This document shows positions 18,883 through 28,727 of a DNA stretch of 64,000 nucleotides, one piece after another. This DNA is from Pontibacter rufus (GTDB taxonomy: Bacteria > Bacteroidota > Bacteroidia > Cytophagales > Hymenobacteraceae), in NCBI RefSeq assembly GCF_015694705.1, contig NZ_JADQDR010000001.1, positions 434,001 to 498,000 on the forward strand. The letters run 5' to 3'. Below the pieces are notes generated by a model that was not told the origin of the DNA, did no database searches, and saw only the letters and a list, made by a program, of their open reading frames with translations. Numbering within the stretch: the first letter of the stretch is position 1; the number at the start of each line of letters is the position of its first letter. Made by a program: the position numbers and the translations under genes.

Positions 18883-18890
18883 TACATTTG
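18883..18890 (+). promoter_or_regulatory. -7 box of adk
   Basis: TACATTTG, an exact TAnnTTTG, ends 23 nt before the adk ATG, the same distance as at ugd and hpt. No clear -33 TTG at normal spacing. Confidence 0.55.
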
Positions 18891-18913
18891 CCTTTTATTT
18901 TTAGCGAACAGAT

Positions 18914-19510
18914 ATGCTCAACATCGTTTTATTTGGTCCTCCGGGAGCCGGTAAAGGTACCCAGAGTCAAAAGCTGATTGACAAATACAACCTGATTCAC
19001 CTTTCTACGGGCGATTTGCTTCGTTCCGAGATTGCTGCGGGCACTGTGCTGGGCTTGGAAGCCAAGAAATTAATGGATGCCGGCCTGCTGGTGCCCGACG
19101 AAGTGGTAATTGGTATGATTGAAAGCAAGGTGAAAACGCACCGGCATGCAGCCGGATTTATTTTTGACGGCTTTCCGCGTACGGTACCGCAGGCGCAGGG
19201 GCTCGATAAACTGCTGCACGAAAACGGTACTGAAATATCCTGCATGATTGCACTGCGCGTAGACGACGAGGAACTAACCAAACGCCTGCTGCTGCGTGGC
19301 AAAACGTCCGGCCGGCCCGATGACCAGAATGAGGCGCTTATCCGCAAGCGTGTGCAGGAGTACAATACCAAAACCACGCCAGTAGCCGACTATTATGCCG
19401 GACAGGGAAAATATTGTGCAGTAGACGGTATTGGCGATATTGAAGAGATATTTAAAAGCCTTTGCCAGCACATTGATGCGCTAAAGGAGAAACAGGAAGA
19501 GAAGAAATAG
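18914..19510 (+). CDS. adk: Adenylate kinase
   Basis: A 198-aa adenylate kinase (ATP + AMP to 2 ADP). The P-loop GPPGAGKGT is at 8-16. AMP-site residues lie in [12 protein letters not shown], and [11 protein letters not shown] carries the conserved Arg. The LID is of the short type ([19 protein letters not shown]) without zinc cysteines. The C-terminal tail KEKQEEKK is polar. It is separated by only 7 nt from obgE, so the two are likely co-transcribed. Confidence 0.96.
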   Translation: MLNIVLFGPPGAGKGTQSQKLIDKYNLIHLSTGDLLRSEIAAGTVLGLEAKKLMDAGLLVPDEVVIGMIESKVKTHRHAAGFIFDGFPRTVPQAQGLDKLLHENGTEISCMIALRVDDEELTKRLLLRGKTSGRPDDQNEALIRKRVQEYNTKTTPVADYYAGQGKYCAVDGIGDIEEIFKSLCQHIDALKEKQEEKK

Positions 19511-19517
19511 GTACAAT

Positions 19518-20510
19518 TTGGCATCATCTAACTTTATTGATTACGTAAAAATCTGCTCGCGCTCCGGTCACGGAGGCGCCGGCTCGGCACACCTGCACCG
19601 CGACAAACTCACGGCTAAGGGCGGGCCTGATGGTGGCGATGGCGGCCGGGGCGGACATATTATACTTCGTGGCAACTCCCAGCTATGGACATTGCTGCAC
19701 CTGCAATACCGCAAGCACATTATTGCTGAAAACGGACAGTCCGGCGGCCCGAGTCACTCTTTCGGGGCACAGGGCAAAGACGACGTGCTGGAAGTGCCGC
19801 TGGGTACTATTGCCCGGAATGCGGAAACCGGCGAGGTGATGTGCGAGGTGACAGAGGACGGACAGGAAATTATACTTACGCCCGGTGGCCGCGGCGGCCT
19901 GGGCAACGCACATTTTAAATCAGCAACCAACCAGACGCCGCGCCATGCCCAGCCCGGTGAGCCCGGCATAGAAGAGTGGGTAGTGCTGGAACTGAAACTG
20001 CTGGCAGATGTGGGGCTGGTTGGCTTCCCGAATGCCGGTAAATCTACGCTGCTTTCCGTCGTTTCGGCAGCGAAGCCTAAAATTGCCAATTATCCCTTTA
20101 CCACCCTCGAGCCAAACCTGGGCGTAGTTGCTTACCGCGACTATAAGTCGTTTGTGATGGCCGATATCCCGGGTATTATTGAGGGCGCCTCAGAAGGCAA
20201 AGGCCTGGGGTTACGCTTCCTGCGCCATATCGAACGGAACTCGATGCTGTTGTTTATGGTTTCCTGTGAGAGCGCCGACATTGCCGAGGAATATCGCGTA
20301 CTGCTAAACGAGCTGCAGATTTTTAATCCGGAACTACTGGATAAAAAGCGTATACTGGCTGTCACCAAATCAGATATGCTGGACGAGGAATTGGAAGAGG
20401 AAATGCGGAAAACGCTGCCTGCAGATTTGCCGGCCGTATTTATCTCCAGCATCTCGGGCAAGAACATCATGCAGTTAAAAGATATGATCTGGCAGGCGCT
20501 GAACAGCTAA
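19518..20510 (+). CDS. obgE: Ribosome-assembly GTPase Obg/CgtA
   Basis: A 330-aa GTPase of late 50S assembly and stress control. The glycine-rich Obg fold spans 1-160 ([22 protein letters not shown]). The G domain has G1 GFPNAGKST (169-177), G2 [10 protein letters not shown]3 DIPG (216-219) and G4 as TKSD instead of the usual NKxD. There is no C-terminal OCT domain. The start is TTG at 19518 ([12 protein letters not shown]), the usual N-terminus. AAGTATA motifs occur at 19661 and 19871, both encoding Ile-Leu as ATA CTT. Confidence 0.96.
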   Translation: MASSNFIDYVKICSRSGHGGAGSAHLHRDKLTAKGGPDGGDGGRGGHIILRGNSQLWTLLHLQYRKHIIAENGQSGGPSHSFGAQGKDDVLEVPLGTIARNAETGEVMCEVTEDGQEIILTPGGRGGLGNAHFKSATNQTPRHAQPGEPGIEEWVVLELKLLADVGLVGFPNAGKSTLLSVVSAAKPKIANYPFTTLEPNLGVVAYRDYKSFVMADIPGIIEGASEGKGLGLRFLRHIERNSMLLFMVSCESADIAEEYRVLLNELQIFNPELLDKKRILAVTKSDMLDEELEEEMRKTLPADLPAVFISSISGKNIMQLKDMIWQALNS

Positions 20511-20538
20511 ACCCGGCCCGACAAAGTATAAACCTGCC

Positions 20539-20577
20539 AATCGGTGGAGGCTGCAAAGCTGTCTGCCGATTTTTTTT
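20539..20577 (+). terminator. Terminator of adk-obgE, bracketed by inverted AAGTATA
   Basis: A short stem (AATCGG with CCGATT) runs into eight T. It is enclosed by AAGTATA (20524-20530) and TATACTT (20577-20583), which extends the pairing; another AAGTATA follows at 20589. Confidence 0.6.
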
Positions 20578-20685
20578 ATACTTGCGGCAAAGTATAGCTT
20601 TGTAATTTTAAACGAGTGAATAATCAAATGCGTGAATAATTAGATAGTAAAAGGTTAACGTAAAGTATAACTGTGACCTTTAGAA

Positions 20686-20720
20686 AAATTCAGTTATTCA
20701 AAATTCAGTTATTCAAAATT
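20686..20720 (+). repeat. 15-bp tandem repeat upstream of grpE
   Basis: Unit AAATTCAGTTATTCA occurs twice without change (20686-20700, 20701-20715) and then begins a third time, about 85 bp before the grpE ATG. Possible operator or slippage product. Confidence 0.7.
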
Positions 20721-20804
20721 AAAATGTCAGATTGTCACGGAAGTGGATTTGGCAGACTAATTGCCAACACAACACAGACTTATAAACCTAAAATTTAAGG
20801 CATT

Positions 20805-21365
20805 ATGTCAGATAAAGATATTAAGAAAGACCAGGAAAACGAGGACTTACAGGAAAATACTACCTACGCCGAAACTGACGGACAGGAGCAGGATACAGAT
20901 CAGGCTGGTGCTGACCAGCAGGATGGTAGCGCAGCAGAACTGGCAGAAATGAAAGACAAGTATGTACGCCTGATGGCCGAGTTTGAGAACTTCCGCCGCC
21001 GTACAGCCCGGGAGCGTATCGAGTTAAGCAAAACGGCTACACAGGATGTGATGGAAAGCCTGCTGCCCGTGCTGGATGACATGGAGCGTGCCCGTCAGTC
21101 GATAGAAACGACCAGTAACGTGGACGCTGTAATCCAGGGTTTGGAACTGGTTTTCCAGAAGTTGAAGAATGTAACCCAGCAAAAGGGCCTGAAGCCCATT
21201 GAAATTAATGCCGGCGACGACTTCGACAGTGATTTTCAGGAGGCGATTACGCAGGCTCCGGCGCCCTCGGATGAACTGAAAGGCAAAGTAATTGATGTAG
21301 TGGAGAAAGGTTATACTTTAAACGACAAGGTTATCCGCTTTGCAAAAGTTGTAATAGGAGCATAG
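20805..21365 (+). CDS. grpE: Nucleotide exchange factor GrpE
   Basis: A 186-aa DnaK co-chaperone that releases ADP. The first 45 residues are acidic and disordered, then comes a coiled coil (ELAEMKDKYVRLMAEFENFR), then the DnaK-binding wing (KPIEINAGDDFDSDFQEAI, VVEKGYTLNDKVIRFAKVVI). It lies 3 nt before dnaJ, so a grpE-dnaJ heat-shock operon is clear. dnaK is not in the window. Confidence 0.96.
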   Translation: MSDKDIKKDQENEDLQENTTYAETDGQEQDTDQAGADQQDGSAAELAEMKDKYVRLMAEFENFRRRTARERIELSKTATQDVMESLLPVLDDMERARQSIETTSNVDAVIQGLELVFQKLKNVTQQKGLKPIEINAGDDFDSDFQEAITQAPAPSDELKGKVIDVVEKGYTLNDKVIRFAKVVIGA

Positions 21366-21368
21366 GTA

Positions 21369-22511
21369 ATGGCTAAGAGAGATTATTACGAGGTATTAGG
21401 CGTAAGTAAAGGCGCAGCGCAGGAGGAAATCAAAAAATCTTACCGCAAAATAGCGATCAAATATCACCCGGACAAGAACCCCGACGATCCTACTGCAGAA
21501 GACAAGTTTAAAGAGGCAGCCGAGGCTTACGAAGTGCTCAGCGATGAACAGAAGCGCCGCCGTTACGACCAGTTTGGACATCAGGGGATGAACGGCGGCT
21601 TCGGTGGCGGCATGAACATGGAAGACATCTTCTCGCAGTTCGGCGATATTTTTGGCGGCGGTGGTAGCCCCTTCGAGAGTTTCTTCGGTGGCGCCCGCTC
21701 TGGTGGCGGACGCCGCGTGCGCAAAGGCAGTAATCTGCGCATCAAGCTAAAACTGAACCTGGAAGAAATAGCCAACGGTGTAGAGAAAAAAATTAAAGTA
21801 AAACGCTATGTAGCCTGCGAGGCCTGCGGCGGTAATGGCGCCAAGAACGGCACCGACATGCAGACCTGTGGCAGTTGCCAGGGGTCGGGCCAGGTGCGCC
21901 AGGTAGTAAATACCATGCTGGGCCAGATGGTGTCCACGGCTACCTGTCCTACCTGCCACGGCGAGGGCCGCATTGTAACCAATAACTGTAATGTATGCCA
22001 CGGCTCAGGCCGCAAGCAGCAGGAAGAAGTTATCAGCATTAATGTACCTGCCGGTGTGATGGATGGCATGCAGCTTTCGATGAGCGGCAAAGGCAATGTG
22101 CCCGAGCGCGGCGGCGTGCCCGGCGATCTGCTGATTCAGATAGAAGAAGAGCCGCATCCGACCCTGAAGCGCGATGGCAACAACGTGATCTACGACCAGT
22201 ATATCAGCTTTATGGATGCTGCCTTGGGGGCGGAGATAGAGGTGCCGGCTATTACGGGCAAGGTAAAAGTGAGTATAAAGCCGGGTACGCAAAGCGGTGA
22301 GATTTTTAAGCTGCGTGGCAAAGGCATCAAAGATATAAACGGATACGGCAAAGGCGACCAGCTGATACATATTAATGTATGGACACCAAAATCGCTGAGT
22401 AAAGACGAACGCGCCCTGCTGGAAGGCCTGCGGGAGTCCGATAATTTTGTGCCGAATCCGGGTAAAAACGACAAAGGCTTCTTCGAAAAAGTGAAAGATT
22501 ATTTACAATAA
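21369..22511 (+). CDS. dnaJ: Chaperone DnaJ
   Basis: A 380-aa type I Hsp40. The J domain has HPD at 33-35, followed by a Gly/Phe-rich region (about 72-120). The zinc domain has four repeats ([32 protein letters not shown]) and the C-terminal substrate-binding domains follow. It stimulates the DnaK ATPase and delivers unfolded clients. It is the second gene of the grpE operon and is closed by a strong hairpin. Confidence 0.97.
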   Translation: MAKRDYYEVLGVSKGAAQEEIKKSYRKIAIKYHPDKNPDDPTAEDKFKEAAEAYEVLSDEQKRRRYDQFGHQGMNGGFGGGMNMEDIFSQFGDIFGGGGSPFESFFGGARSGGGRRVRKGSNLRIKLKLNLEEIANGVEKKIKVKRYVACEACGGNGAKNGTDMQTCGSCQGSGQVRQVVNTMLGQMVSTATCPTCHGEGRIVTNNCNVCHGSGRKQQEEVISINVPAGVMDGMQLSMSGKGNVPERGGVPGDLLIQIEEEPHPTLKRDGNNVIYDQYISFMDAALGAEIEVPAITGKVKVSIKPGTQSGEIFKLRGKGIKDINGYGKGDQLIHINVWTPKSLSKDERALLEGLRESDNFVPNPGKNDKGFFEKVKDYLQ

Positions 22512-22556
22512 GGAAGAACTGCTGACACAAGTATAAAAAGACTTGTTTTCCGCAAG

Positions 22557-22610
22557 TATAAATCAATATGCCGCTTTCTTAGCAATAAGAAAGCGGCATA
22601 TTGATTTATA
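22557..22610. terminator. Terminator-like hairpin after dnaJ
   Basis: Perfect 25-bp arms (22557-22581 and 22586-22610) with a GCAA loop. AAGTATA copies lie at about 22530 and at 22554-22560, the latter running into the left arm. There is no long T-tract, but the position after the operon fits termination. Confidence 0.75.
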
Positions 22611-22873
22611 AACTTGTTCGATTCTTCTGCCTGCCGTGGTCCTGAACGGATTTAATCACCTGCCACTTAGCTGTTGATAAAGTATGACCGGCGGGCGCAA
22701 ACACCTGAAGCCCGGCGCTTGCTTTATGCTGTGCAATTTCGCTTTCATCCGGTTTATGTTGTGTTCTGTCAGGTCAAATCCCGGCTTGGTCGATAAAGTA
22801 TATCACGGGCGAAATATATTTGTCTGATGATCAGGATAAAGCTATTTTTGATAGAACCAAACAGTCATCAGCT
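22611..22873. other. Gene-free leader region of the ABC operon
   Basis: Together with the dnaJ terminator this makes about 360 bp without a gene. It contains an AAGTATA at about 22797 and a -7 box TATATTTG at 22815-22822. No ORF, RNA fold or family repeat recognised. Confidence 0.4.
22815..22822 (+). promoter_or_regulatory. -7 box of ABC exporter operon
   Basis: TATATTTG is an exact TAnnTTTG. It overlaps the TTG codon at 22820, so transcription would start near 22827. This argues that the real start codon is the TTG at 22874. The nearest TTG for -33 is 26 nt away, too far. Confidence 0.5.
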
Positions 22874-23785
22874 TTGAGTATCCTAAAGATAGACGGCGTA
22901 TCAAAAACCTATGCCAGCCACACAGCGCTCGACAACGTCAGCTTCGAAATTCCGGCAGGCTGCATCTTTGGCCTGCTGGGGCCCAACGGCGCCGGCAAAA
23001 CATCGCTCATCCGCATCATCACCCAAATTACGGGAGCTGATACCGGCGAAATATACTTTAAGGGCGAGCGCCTGAAACCCGGTCACATCAAAGATATCGG
23101 CTACCTGCCCGAGGAGCGTGGCCTGTATAAAAAGATGAAGGTAGGGGAGCAACTGTTATACCTGGCGCAACTCAAGGGCCTGAGCAGGCAGGACGCCACG
23201 ACGCGCCTCAAGGCCTGGATCAGCCGTTTCGAGCTGAAGGAATGGGTAGGGAAAAATATCGAGGATCTGTCTAAAGGGATGCAGCAGAAAGTGCAGTTTA
23301 TCGCCACCGTGCTGCACGAACCCGCTCTGATTATACTTGATGAGCCTTTCTCCGGCTTCGATCCCATTAATGCCAACCTGATTAAAGACGAAATCCTGAG
23401 CTTGCGGGAGCGCGGCGCCACCATCATCTTTTCTACCCACCGCATGGAATCGGTGGAGGAGTTGTGCGACAACATTGCCCTGATAAACCGTGCGCGTAAA
23501 GTGCTGGACGGCCCAGTGAAGGAAATTAAAAATACCTATAAAACAGATACATTTCAGATAATCGGCAACGGCCGTTTACTTATCACCTCACCCGACTACG
23601 AGGTGCTGGAGCAGCATGAGAACCATGGCACCTTCCGGGCTAATGTAAAGCTGCTGAACGGCTCCAGGCCCAACGACCTGCTGCGTTACCTAATCGAGCG
23701 GGTGGAAATACACTCGTTTGTGGAACTGGTACCAAGTATAAATGATATTTTCATCCAAAAAGTAACGGAAACACATCATGTCTAA
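22874..23785 (+). CDS. ABC transporter ATP-binding protein (NatA-like)
   Basis: ABC-2 type ATPase of about 303 aa. It has Walker A GPNGAGKTS, signature LSKGMQQK, Walker B LIILDEPFSG and the H-loop STHRM. It powers the permease encoded next, which overlaps by 8 nt. The frame is open from TTG 22820, but the promoter box covers that codon, so I use TTG 22874 (MSILKIDGVSKTY), which also matches the usual N-terminus. The Walker B Ile-Leu is written ATA CTT, creating a TATACTT motif at 23332. Related pairs export Na+ or unknown substrates. Confidence 0.9.
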   Translation: MSILKIDGVSKTYASHTALDNVSFEIPAGCIFGLLGPNGAGKTSLIRIITQITGADTGEIYFKGERLKPGHIKDIGYLPEERGLYKKMKVGEQLLYLAQLKGLSRQDATTRLKAWISRFELKEWVGKNIEDLSKGMQQKVQFIATVLHEPALIILDEPFSGFDPINANLIKDEILSLRERGATIIFSTHRMESVEELCDNIALINRARKVLDGPVKEIKNTYKTDTFQIIGNGRLLITSPDYEVLEQHENHGTFRANVKLLNGSRPNDLLRYLIERVEIHSFVELVPSINDIFIQKVTETHHV

Positions 23786-25118
23786 AATCTGGCTGATTAT
23801 CCAACGTGAGTATCTGACACGCGTGCGCAAGAAGAGCTTCATTATTATGACGTTGCTGACGCCGGTGCTGCTGGCAGCCTTTATGGTGTTGCCAGGCCTG
23901 CTGATGACCATGTCTGACAGCGCAGAAACAGTGATGGTGCTGGACGAAAGCGGCCTGTTTGCCGGCAAACTGGAGGGCAAAGATGACCTGAAACTGGTGC
24001 CGCTTGGCGGTTCGCTGGAGCAGGCCAAGGAAGTATACCGCCAGACCGACAACACGGCGCTGCTCTACATCCCCAACATTACACTCGATAACCCAACGGG
24101 TATCAAGGTGTTCTCGAAGAAGAATACCAGCCTGCAAACCAAAATACGGCTGGAGAATATGCTGGAAAAAGAGGTGGAGAACCAGCGCCTGATTGCCTCC
24201 GGCCTAGATCGGGAAGTGCTTAAGAACATGAAAGCCGATATTTCAGTATCCTCGGTAAACCTGAGCGACGAAGGCGAAAAAGACAACAATGCTTTCGTAA
24301 CCTCCGGCGCAGGCATTATGGGCGCTTTTGTCATCTACTTTTTCATCTTTTTGTACGGCGTGCAAATTATGCGCGGCATTATAGAGGAGAAAACGAGCCG
24401 CATTGTAGAGGTTATCATATCCTCTGTAAAGCCTTTCCAGTTGATGATGGGCAAGATTATAGGCATTGCTGCCGTAGGCCTGACGCAATTCCTGCTTTGG
24501 GTTATACTTTCGTTTGTGGTGGTTTCGGGTGTGCAGGCGGCTTTTGGCATAGAACCGGCACCTACGCCGGCCCAGCAAATTGTATCGGGGCAGGCAGCAG
24601 CCGGAGCGGAAGTAGACAACGAAACGACAGCGCAGGAAAAAAATGAAGCTTCGCAGATAATGACGGATACTTTTAACGCCATCGGCAACCTGAACATACC
24701 GCTTATTGTAGGTTGCTTTCTTTTCTACTTCCTGGGAGGCTACCTGCTCTACGGTTCCCTGTTCGGGGCCATTGGTGCAGCTGTAGACAACGAAACGGAT
24801 ACGCAGCAGTTCATGTTTCCGATCACAATACCGCTCATCATTTCGTTTATCCTGTCTTACAGCGTTGTCCTCAAAAACCCGGACGGGCCGGTAGCTTTCT
24901 GGATGTCCATTATCCCGTTTACCTCGCCTATCGTGATGATGGTTCGCGTACCTTTCGGTGTGCCTGCCTGGCAACTGCTGCTGTCGATGGCGCTGCTTAT
25001 ACTTGGCTTTATTTTTACGACCTGGCTTGCCGGCCGTATTTACCGCGTCGGCATCCTGATGTATGGCAAGAAAGTGAACTATAAAGAACTGTCGAAGTGG
25101 CTGTTCTACAGGGTATAA
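23778..25118 (+). CDS. ABC-2 type permease (NatB-like)
   Basis: A 446-aa membrane subunit. The first helix is at about 22-45 (FIIMTLLTPVLLAAFMVLPG). A large extracytoplasmic domain spans 50-175, and five or more helices follow from about 180 to 430 (GAGIMGAFVIYFFIFLYG onward). IIEEKTSRIVEVIISSVKPF is the conserved cytoplasmic segment of the NatB/ABC2_membrane_3 family. It is translationally coupled to the ATPase. The substrate is unknown; Na+ efflux or antibiotic/lipid export are family options. Confidence 0.9.
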   Translation: MSKIWLIIQREYLTRVRKKSFIIMTLLTPVLLAAFMVLPGLLMTMSDSAETVMVLDESGLFAGKLEGKDDLKLVPLGGSLEQAKEVYRQTDNTALLYIPNITLDNPTGIKVFSKKNTSLQTKIRLENMLEKEVENQRLIASGLDREVLKNMKADISVSSVNLSDEGEKDNNAFVTSGAGIMGAFVIYFFIFLYGVQIMRGIIEEKTSRIVEVIISSVKPFQLMMGKIIGIAAVGLTQFLLWVILSFVVVSGVQAAFGIEPAPTPAQQIVSGQAAAGAEVDNETTAQEKNEASQIMTDTFNAIGNLNIPLIVGCFLFYFLGGYLLYGSLFGAIGAAVDNETDTQQFMFPITIPLIISFILSYSVVLKNPDGPVAFWMSIIPFTSPIVMMVRVPFGVPAWQLLLSMALLILGFIFTTWLAGRIYRVGILMYGKKVNYKELSKWLFYRV

Positions 25119-25148
25119 ACGGCTAAGTAATGTGCTGATTGATTAATG

Positions 25149-25178
25149 TGTACTCATGTGATCTATCGTATGAGTACA
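25149..25178. terminator. Weak hairpin after the ABC operon
   Basis: 9-bp arms TGTACTCAT/ATGAGTACA around a 12-nt loop, about 30 bp after the permease stop. No T-tract; a possible terminator or 3' stabiliser. Confidence 0.35.
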
Positions 25179-25381
25179 TATTGATTATGCCTGGTTGATT
25201 TTTATAAAACTGTTGAGAAGCGGCAAAAATAGCATTTGATATACTTTCGGTAAAGCGAAGCTGAAATGCCTGCCGGTAAATCTTTTCAGGAAACACAACG
25301 TAGCCTTATTTACTTAATCAAAGTTATGACATCTCTTTTACGGACAGGGTAGTGATAAGGTCTGCTGCCCGGACATCGTCG

Positions 25382-25389
25382 TAGCTTTG
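25382..25389 (+). promoter_or_regulatory. -7 box of the M1 peptidase gene
   Basis: TAGCTTTG, an exact TAnnTTTG, ends 21 nt before ATG 25411. It excludes the TTG at 25387 as a start codon. Confidence 0.5.
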
Positions 25390-25410
25390 AAGGCATTCAT
25401 TCTCTCATCT

Positions 25411-28014
25411 ATGATAAACTTATACATGAATTACAACAAGATTGCCCTGGCCTTGCTCATGTCGCTGTGCTTTTTCAGCGGCCAGGCCCAAAATCAGCCG
25501 CAAAGTACGTCTACCTACGATCAGCACGAGGTTTTTGATCCCTTGTTTTATCCTGCTACCTCCGATATGTACCGATCGGCTGGCGGTGTGCCGGGCCCTA
25601 AATACTGGCAAAACGAGGCAGATTACAAGCTGAATGTTGTTCTGGATACGGCCCAGCATCGCATAAGCGGCACTTCCCTCATTACTTATACCAACAACAG
25701 CCCTGATCAACTGCCTTTCCTGTGGCTGCAGGTAGACCAGAATATTTACCGCGAAGACTCCAGAGCCGAAGCGACCAGCCCCGTAACCGGCGGGCGTTAT
25801 GCAAATAAGTCCTATACCAATGGAAACGAGATTAAGTCAGTTTCCATCGTGAACAGGCGGAAATCAGAAAAAGTGGACTACGTGGTGACGGATACACGCC
25901 TGCAAATAAAGCTGAAAGAAGCCTTAGAGCCCGGCGATAAAATCACCATCAGCATAGAGTATGCTTTTACTGTGCCTGAGTATGGTACCGATCGCATGGG
26001 CCGGCTGAAGACAAAGAATGGCTGGATCTATGAAATCGCCCAATGGTACCCGCGCATGGAAGTATACGATGATGTGTCGGGCTGGAACACGCTTCCATAC
26101 CTGGGCGCCGGGGAATTTTACCTGGAGTATGGCGATTTCGATTATACCATTACGGCGCCTGCAAACCTGGTGGTGGTTGGCTCCGGAGAACTGGTTAATC
26201 CGAAAGACGTGCTGACGCCCACAGCCCTCGACCGGCTGGAGACAGCGAGGCAGAGTGAAAAAACAGTTTTCATCAAGAATTCGGCAGATGCAGCGGGCCA
26301 GGTGTTGCGCACAGACAAGGGAATGCTGACCTGGCATTTTAAATGCAAGAATTCGCGCGATGTGGCCTGGGCTGCTTCTAAAGCCTTTTTATGGGATGCT
26401 GCCCGCATTAACCTGCCGGGTGGCAAACAGGCGCTGGCACAATCGGTATACCCTGTCGAAAGCGCGGGAGACAGTGCTTGGGGACGTTCCACGGAGTATG
26501 TAAAACGGGCCATTGAGCTGTATTCCGATAAATGGTATGTTTACTCTTATCCTGTGGCGACCAACGTGGCCGGCATTGTGGGCGGCATGGAATATCCGGG
26601 CATCGTATTTTGCAGTTATAAAAGCCAGGGCAGCCGCTTGTGGGGCGTTACCAACCATGAGTTCGGGCATAACTGGTTCCCGATGATTGTGGGTTCCAAC
26701 GAGCGCAAGTATGCCTGGATGGACGAAGGCTTCAATACGTTCATCAACGATGGGGCTACCGAAGCTTTCAACAATGGCGAATATTACGAGGCGGAAGACG
26801 TGCAGGAGGGGGCCAGGCAAATGTTCGGCGCCGGGGCCGATGCCATCATGAACATTCCGGATGTAATACAAGCCGACTACCTGGGCTATGCGGCCTACAA
26901 CAAGCCTGCCCTAGGCCTGACTATTCTGCGCGAGCAAATACTGGGTGAAGAGCGCTTTGATTATGCTTTCCGGAATTACATAGACCATTGGGCATTCAAG
27001 CATCCGACACCCTGGGACTTCTTTCATGCAATGGACAATGCTGCCGGGGAGGATCTGAGCTGGTTCTGGAACGAATGGTTTATGAACACCTGGAAACTGG
27101 ATCAGGCTGTTACAGATATTGCGTATGTGGCCGGCGATCCGGCCAAAGGCGCTCTGATAACGGTTGAGAATCTTGGCAAAATGGCGCTGCAGGTAACGGC
27201 GCTGGTACAGGAAGAGAATGGGAAATCAGATACAGTCAGGCTGCCTGTAGAGATATGGCAGCACGGCAGTACGCGGACCTTCCCCTACAAATCATCTTCT
27301 AAGATAACGTACGTTACCCTCGATCCCGGCCATCGCCTGCCGGACATCAATCCGGGTAACAATTCTTTAAGCGCCATTCCTGTAGAAAAGGGCATTACAG
27401 CCAGTACCGTCATAAAATCATACCTGGACGCGATAGGTGGTGCTGCTAAATTAAAAAATGTACAGGATGTAAGTATAACTGCTGCCGGTAAGGTGCAGGG
27501 TGCAGATTTAGTGTTAGAGAAAAAGTACATCATGCCCGATAAATTTTTCGAAAGCATCACCATACCTGCCTATAACATGAGTTTAGTGCAGGTACTGGTT
27601 AACGGAGACAGTGTTAACTTTCAGACAAGGAACATGAGCATTCCGCTGGACGAAGAAACAAAAAACCAGCTGAAGCTGACCAACAAGCTTTTTCCTGAAC
27701 TGGACTATACGCAGAAAGGGTACAGCTTACAATTGGCTCCCGTGCTTCAGGTGGTGGATAAAAAACTGGCTTACCTGGTTACCGTTACAACACCCCAGGG
27801 CCTGGAAGTGAAGAATTATTATGATGCGGAAACAGGTTTAAAGATAAAACAGACAGCAGAAACTCCCGATGGGCTAGCCGTTACAGAGTGGAGCGACTAC
27901 CAGCCTGTTGCTACAGGTATTAAAATACCGTTTACTGAAACAAGCTCCGGGTTTGAGTTCAAAGTAAAAGATGTAAAGATAAACAGCGGGCTTTCAGCGG
28001 CTTCTTTAAAATAG
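25411..28014 (+). CDS. M1-family zinc aminopeptidase, exported
   Basis: About 867 aa. A signal peptide ([16 protein letters not shown]) directs it across the inner membrane. The N-terminal beta domain spans about 60-260. The catalytic domain has GGMEYPG and the zinc motif HEFGH (His416, Glu417, His420) with the third ligand Glu439 in MDEGFN. The C-terminal third (about 650-860) is an extra domain with a lipoprotein-carrier-like beta fold. It probably trims N-terminal residues from peptides in the periplasm. ATG 25411 is 21 nt after a -7 box; ATG 25426 is the alternative. It ends before a double terminator. Confidence 0.92.
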   Translation: MINLYMNYNKIALALLMSLCFFSGQAQNQPQSTSTYDQHEVFDPLFYPATSDMYRSAGGVPGPKYWQNEADYKLNVVLDTAQHRISGTSLITYTNNSPDQLPFLWLQVDQNIYREDSRAEATSPVTGGRYANKSYTNGNEIKSVSIVNRRKSEKVDYVVTDTRLQIKLKEALEPGDKITISIEYAFTVPEYGTDRMGRLKTKNGWIYEIAQWYPRMEVYDDVSGWNTLPYLGAGEFYLEYGDFDYTITAPANLVVVGSGELVNPKDVLTPTALDRLETARQSEKTVFIKNSADAAGQVLRTDKGMLTWHFKCKNSRDVAWAASKAFLWDAARINLPGGKQALAQSVYPVESAGDSAWGRSTEYVKRAIELYSDKWYVYSYPVATNVAGIVGGMEYPGIVFCSYKSQGSRLWGVTNHEFGHNWFPMIVGSNERKYAWMDEGFNTFINDGATEAFNNGEYYEAEDVQEGARQMFGAGADAIMNIPDVIQADYLGYAAYNKPALGLTILREQILGEERFDYAFRNYIDHWAFKHPTPWDFFHAMDNAAGEDLSWFWNEWFMNTWKLDQAVTDIAYVAGDPAKGALITVENLGKMALQVTALVQEENGKSDTVRLPVEIWQHGSTRTFPYKSSSKITYVTLDPGHRLPDINPGNNSLSAIPVEKGITASTVIKSYLDAIGGAAKLKNVQDVSITAAGKVQGADLVLEKKYIMPDKFFESITIPAYNMSLVQVLVNGDSVNFQTRNMSIPLDEETKNQLKLTNKLFPELDYTQKGYSLQLAPVLQVVDKKLAYLVTVTTPQGLEVKNYYDAETGLKIKQTAETPDGLAVTEWSDYQPVATGIKIPFTETSSGFEFKVKDVKINSGLSAASLK

Positions 28015-28049
28015 AGATTCTCCTTTTGGCAGAAATATACTTGCTGATA

Positions 28050-28083
28050 GCAAAAGGCCGACCTTAACAGGGCGGCCTTTTGC
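28050..28083 (+). terminator. Terminator of the M1 peptidase gene
   Basis: 11-bp arms GCAAAAGGCCG/CGGCCTTTTGC (28050-28060, 28073-28083). TATACTT lies just upstream. Confidence 0.8.
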
Positions 28084-28163
28084 AATTCAGTTAAGTAAGC
28101 AAATGGTAAGGTATTGGTCTTTCGGAGACGTGGCAAACCACAACGTTTAAGGTATAAAAACAA

Positions 28164-28191
28164 CAAAGCCCGGCATAACTGCCGGGCTTTG
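28164..28191 (-). terminator. Terminator of the iscA-like gene
   Basis: 12-bp arms CAAAGCCCGGCA/TGCCGGGCTTTG around TAAC; on the minus strand it is followed by a TTGTTTTT tract. It lies 28 bp beyond the minus-strand stop and can act both ways. Confidence 0.8.
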
Positions 28192-28218
28192 CATATCTAA
28201 AGAGAAAGAAGTTGCTCT

Positions 28219-28572
28219 TTAAGCGGAGAAAGAACTGCCACAACCACAGGTACTTTTCGCCTGCGGGTTGGTAAACGTGAAGCCGCGGGCGTTCAGACCA
28301 TCCTGAAAATCAACCTGCATGCCCAGTACATACATGGCGTGCTTCTTGTCCATAATCAGGTCTACGCCTCCTTCTAAATGGAAGATTTCATCTGTTTCCT
28401 TTGGTTTGTCGAAGCCAAGCAGGTACGACATACCGGAGCAGCCACCGCCCTGCACGCCTACGCGCAAGCCGTATTCTTCGGGCACATTCTTTTCCTGCAT
28501 TATATTTCTAACCTCAACCAAAGCTTTTTCTGTCAGGGTAATAGGAGCGGTTTTAGTTTCTGTTGCCATCAT
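28219..28572 (-). CDS. A-type iron-sulfur cluster carrier (IscA/ErpA/SufA family)
   Basis: A 117-aa Fe-S assembly scaffold/carrier. The three conserved cysteines are visible: GGGCSGM in the middle and CGCG at the C-terminus. ITLTEKALVEVRNIM is the usual opening. I use the ATG at 28572 (ATG ATG GCA): the -7 box TAAATTTG lies 24 nt upstream, while the longer frame to 28683 would run through the promoter. It passes Fe-S clusters to apo-proteins in the cytoplasm. It is monocistronic and divergent from the membrane-anchored gene at 28728. Confidence 0.93.
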   Translation of the reverse strand: MMATETKTAPITLTEKALVEVRNIMQEKNVPEEYGLRVGVQGGGCSGMSYLLGFDKPKETDEIFHLEGGVDLIMDKKHAMYVLGMQVDFQDGLNARGFTFTNPQAKSTCGCGSSFSA

Positions 28573-28596
28573 TATGCTGTTCATTATTTGTAGCCA

Positions 28597-28604
28597 CAAA
28601 TTTA
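28597..28604 (-). promoter_or_regulatory. -7 box of the iscA-like gene
   Basis: TAAATTTG on the minus strand (exact TAnnTTTG), 24 nt before the chosen ATG. No clear -33 TTG. Confidence 0.55.
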
Positions 28605-28727
28605 CACATTTCTCAGGAAATATACGTGTGTGGCCGTCTTTTGTACTTCTTAAACAGCTGGTATGCGTAAATGATTCATGCACCGGAAATTAATTTTTTG
28701 CGATATTTATACTTTCAAAGCACAACT

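Noticed and set aside
24243..24974. 243-codon minus-strand ORF inside the ABC permease gene
   Set aside because: Arg/His/Tyr-rich antisense shadow without family motifs.
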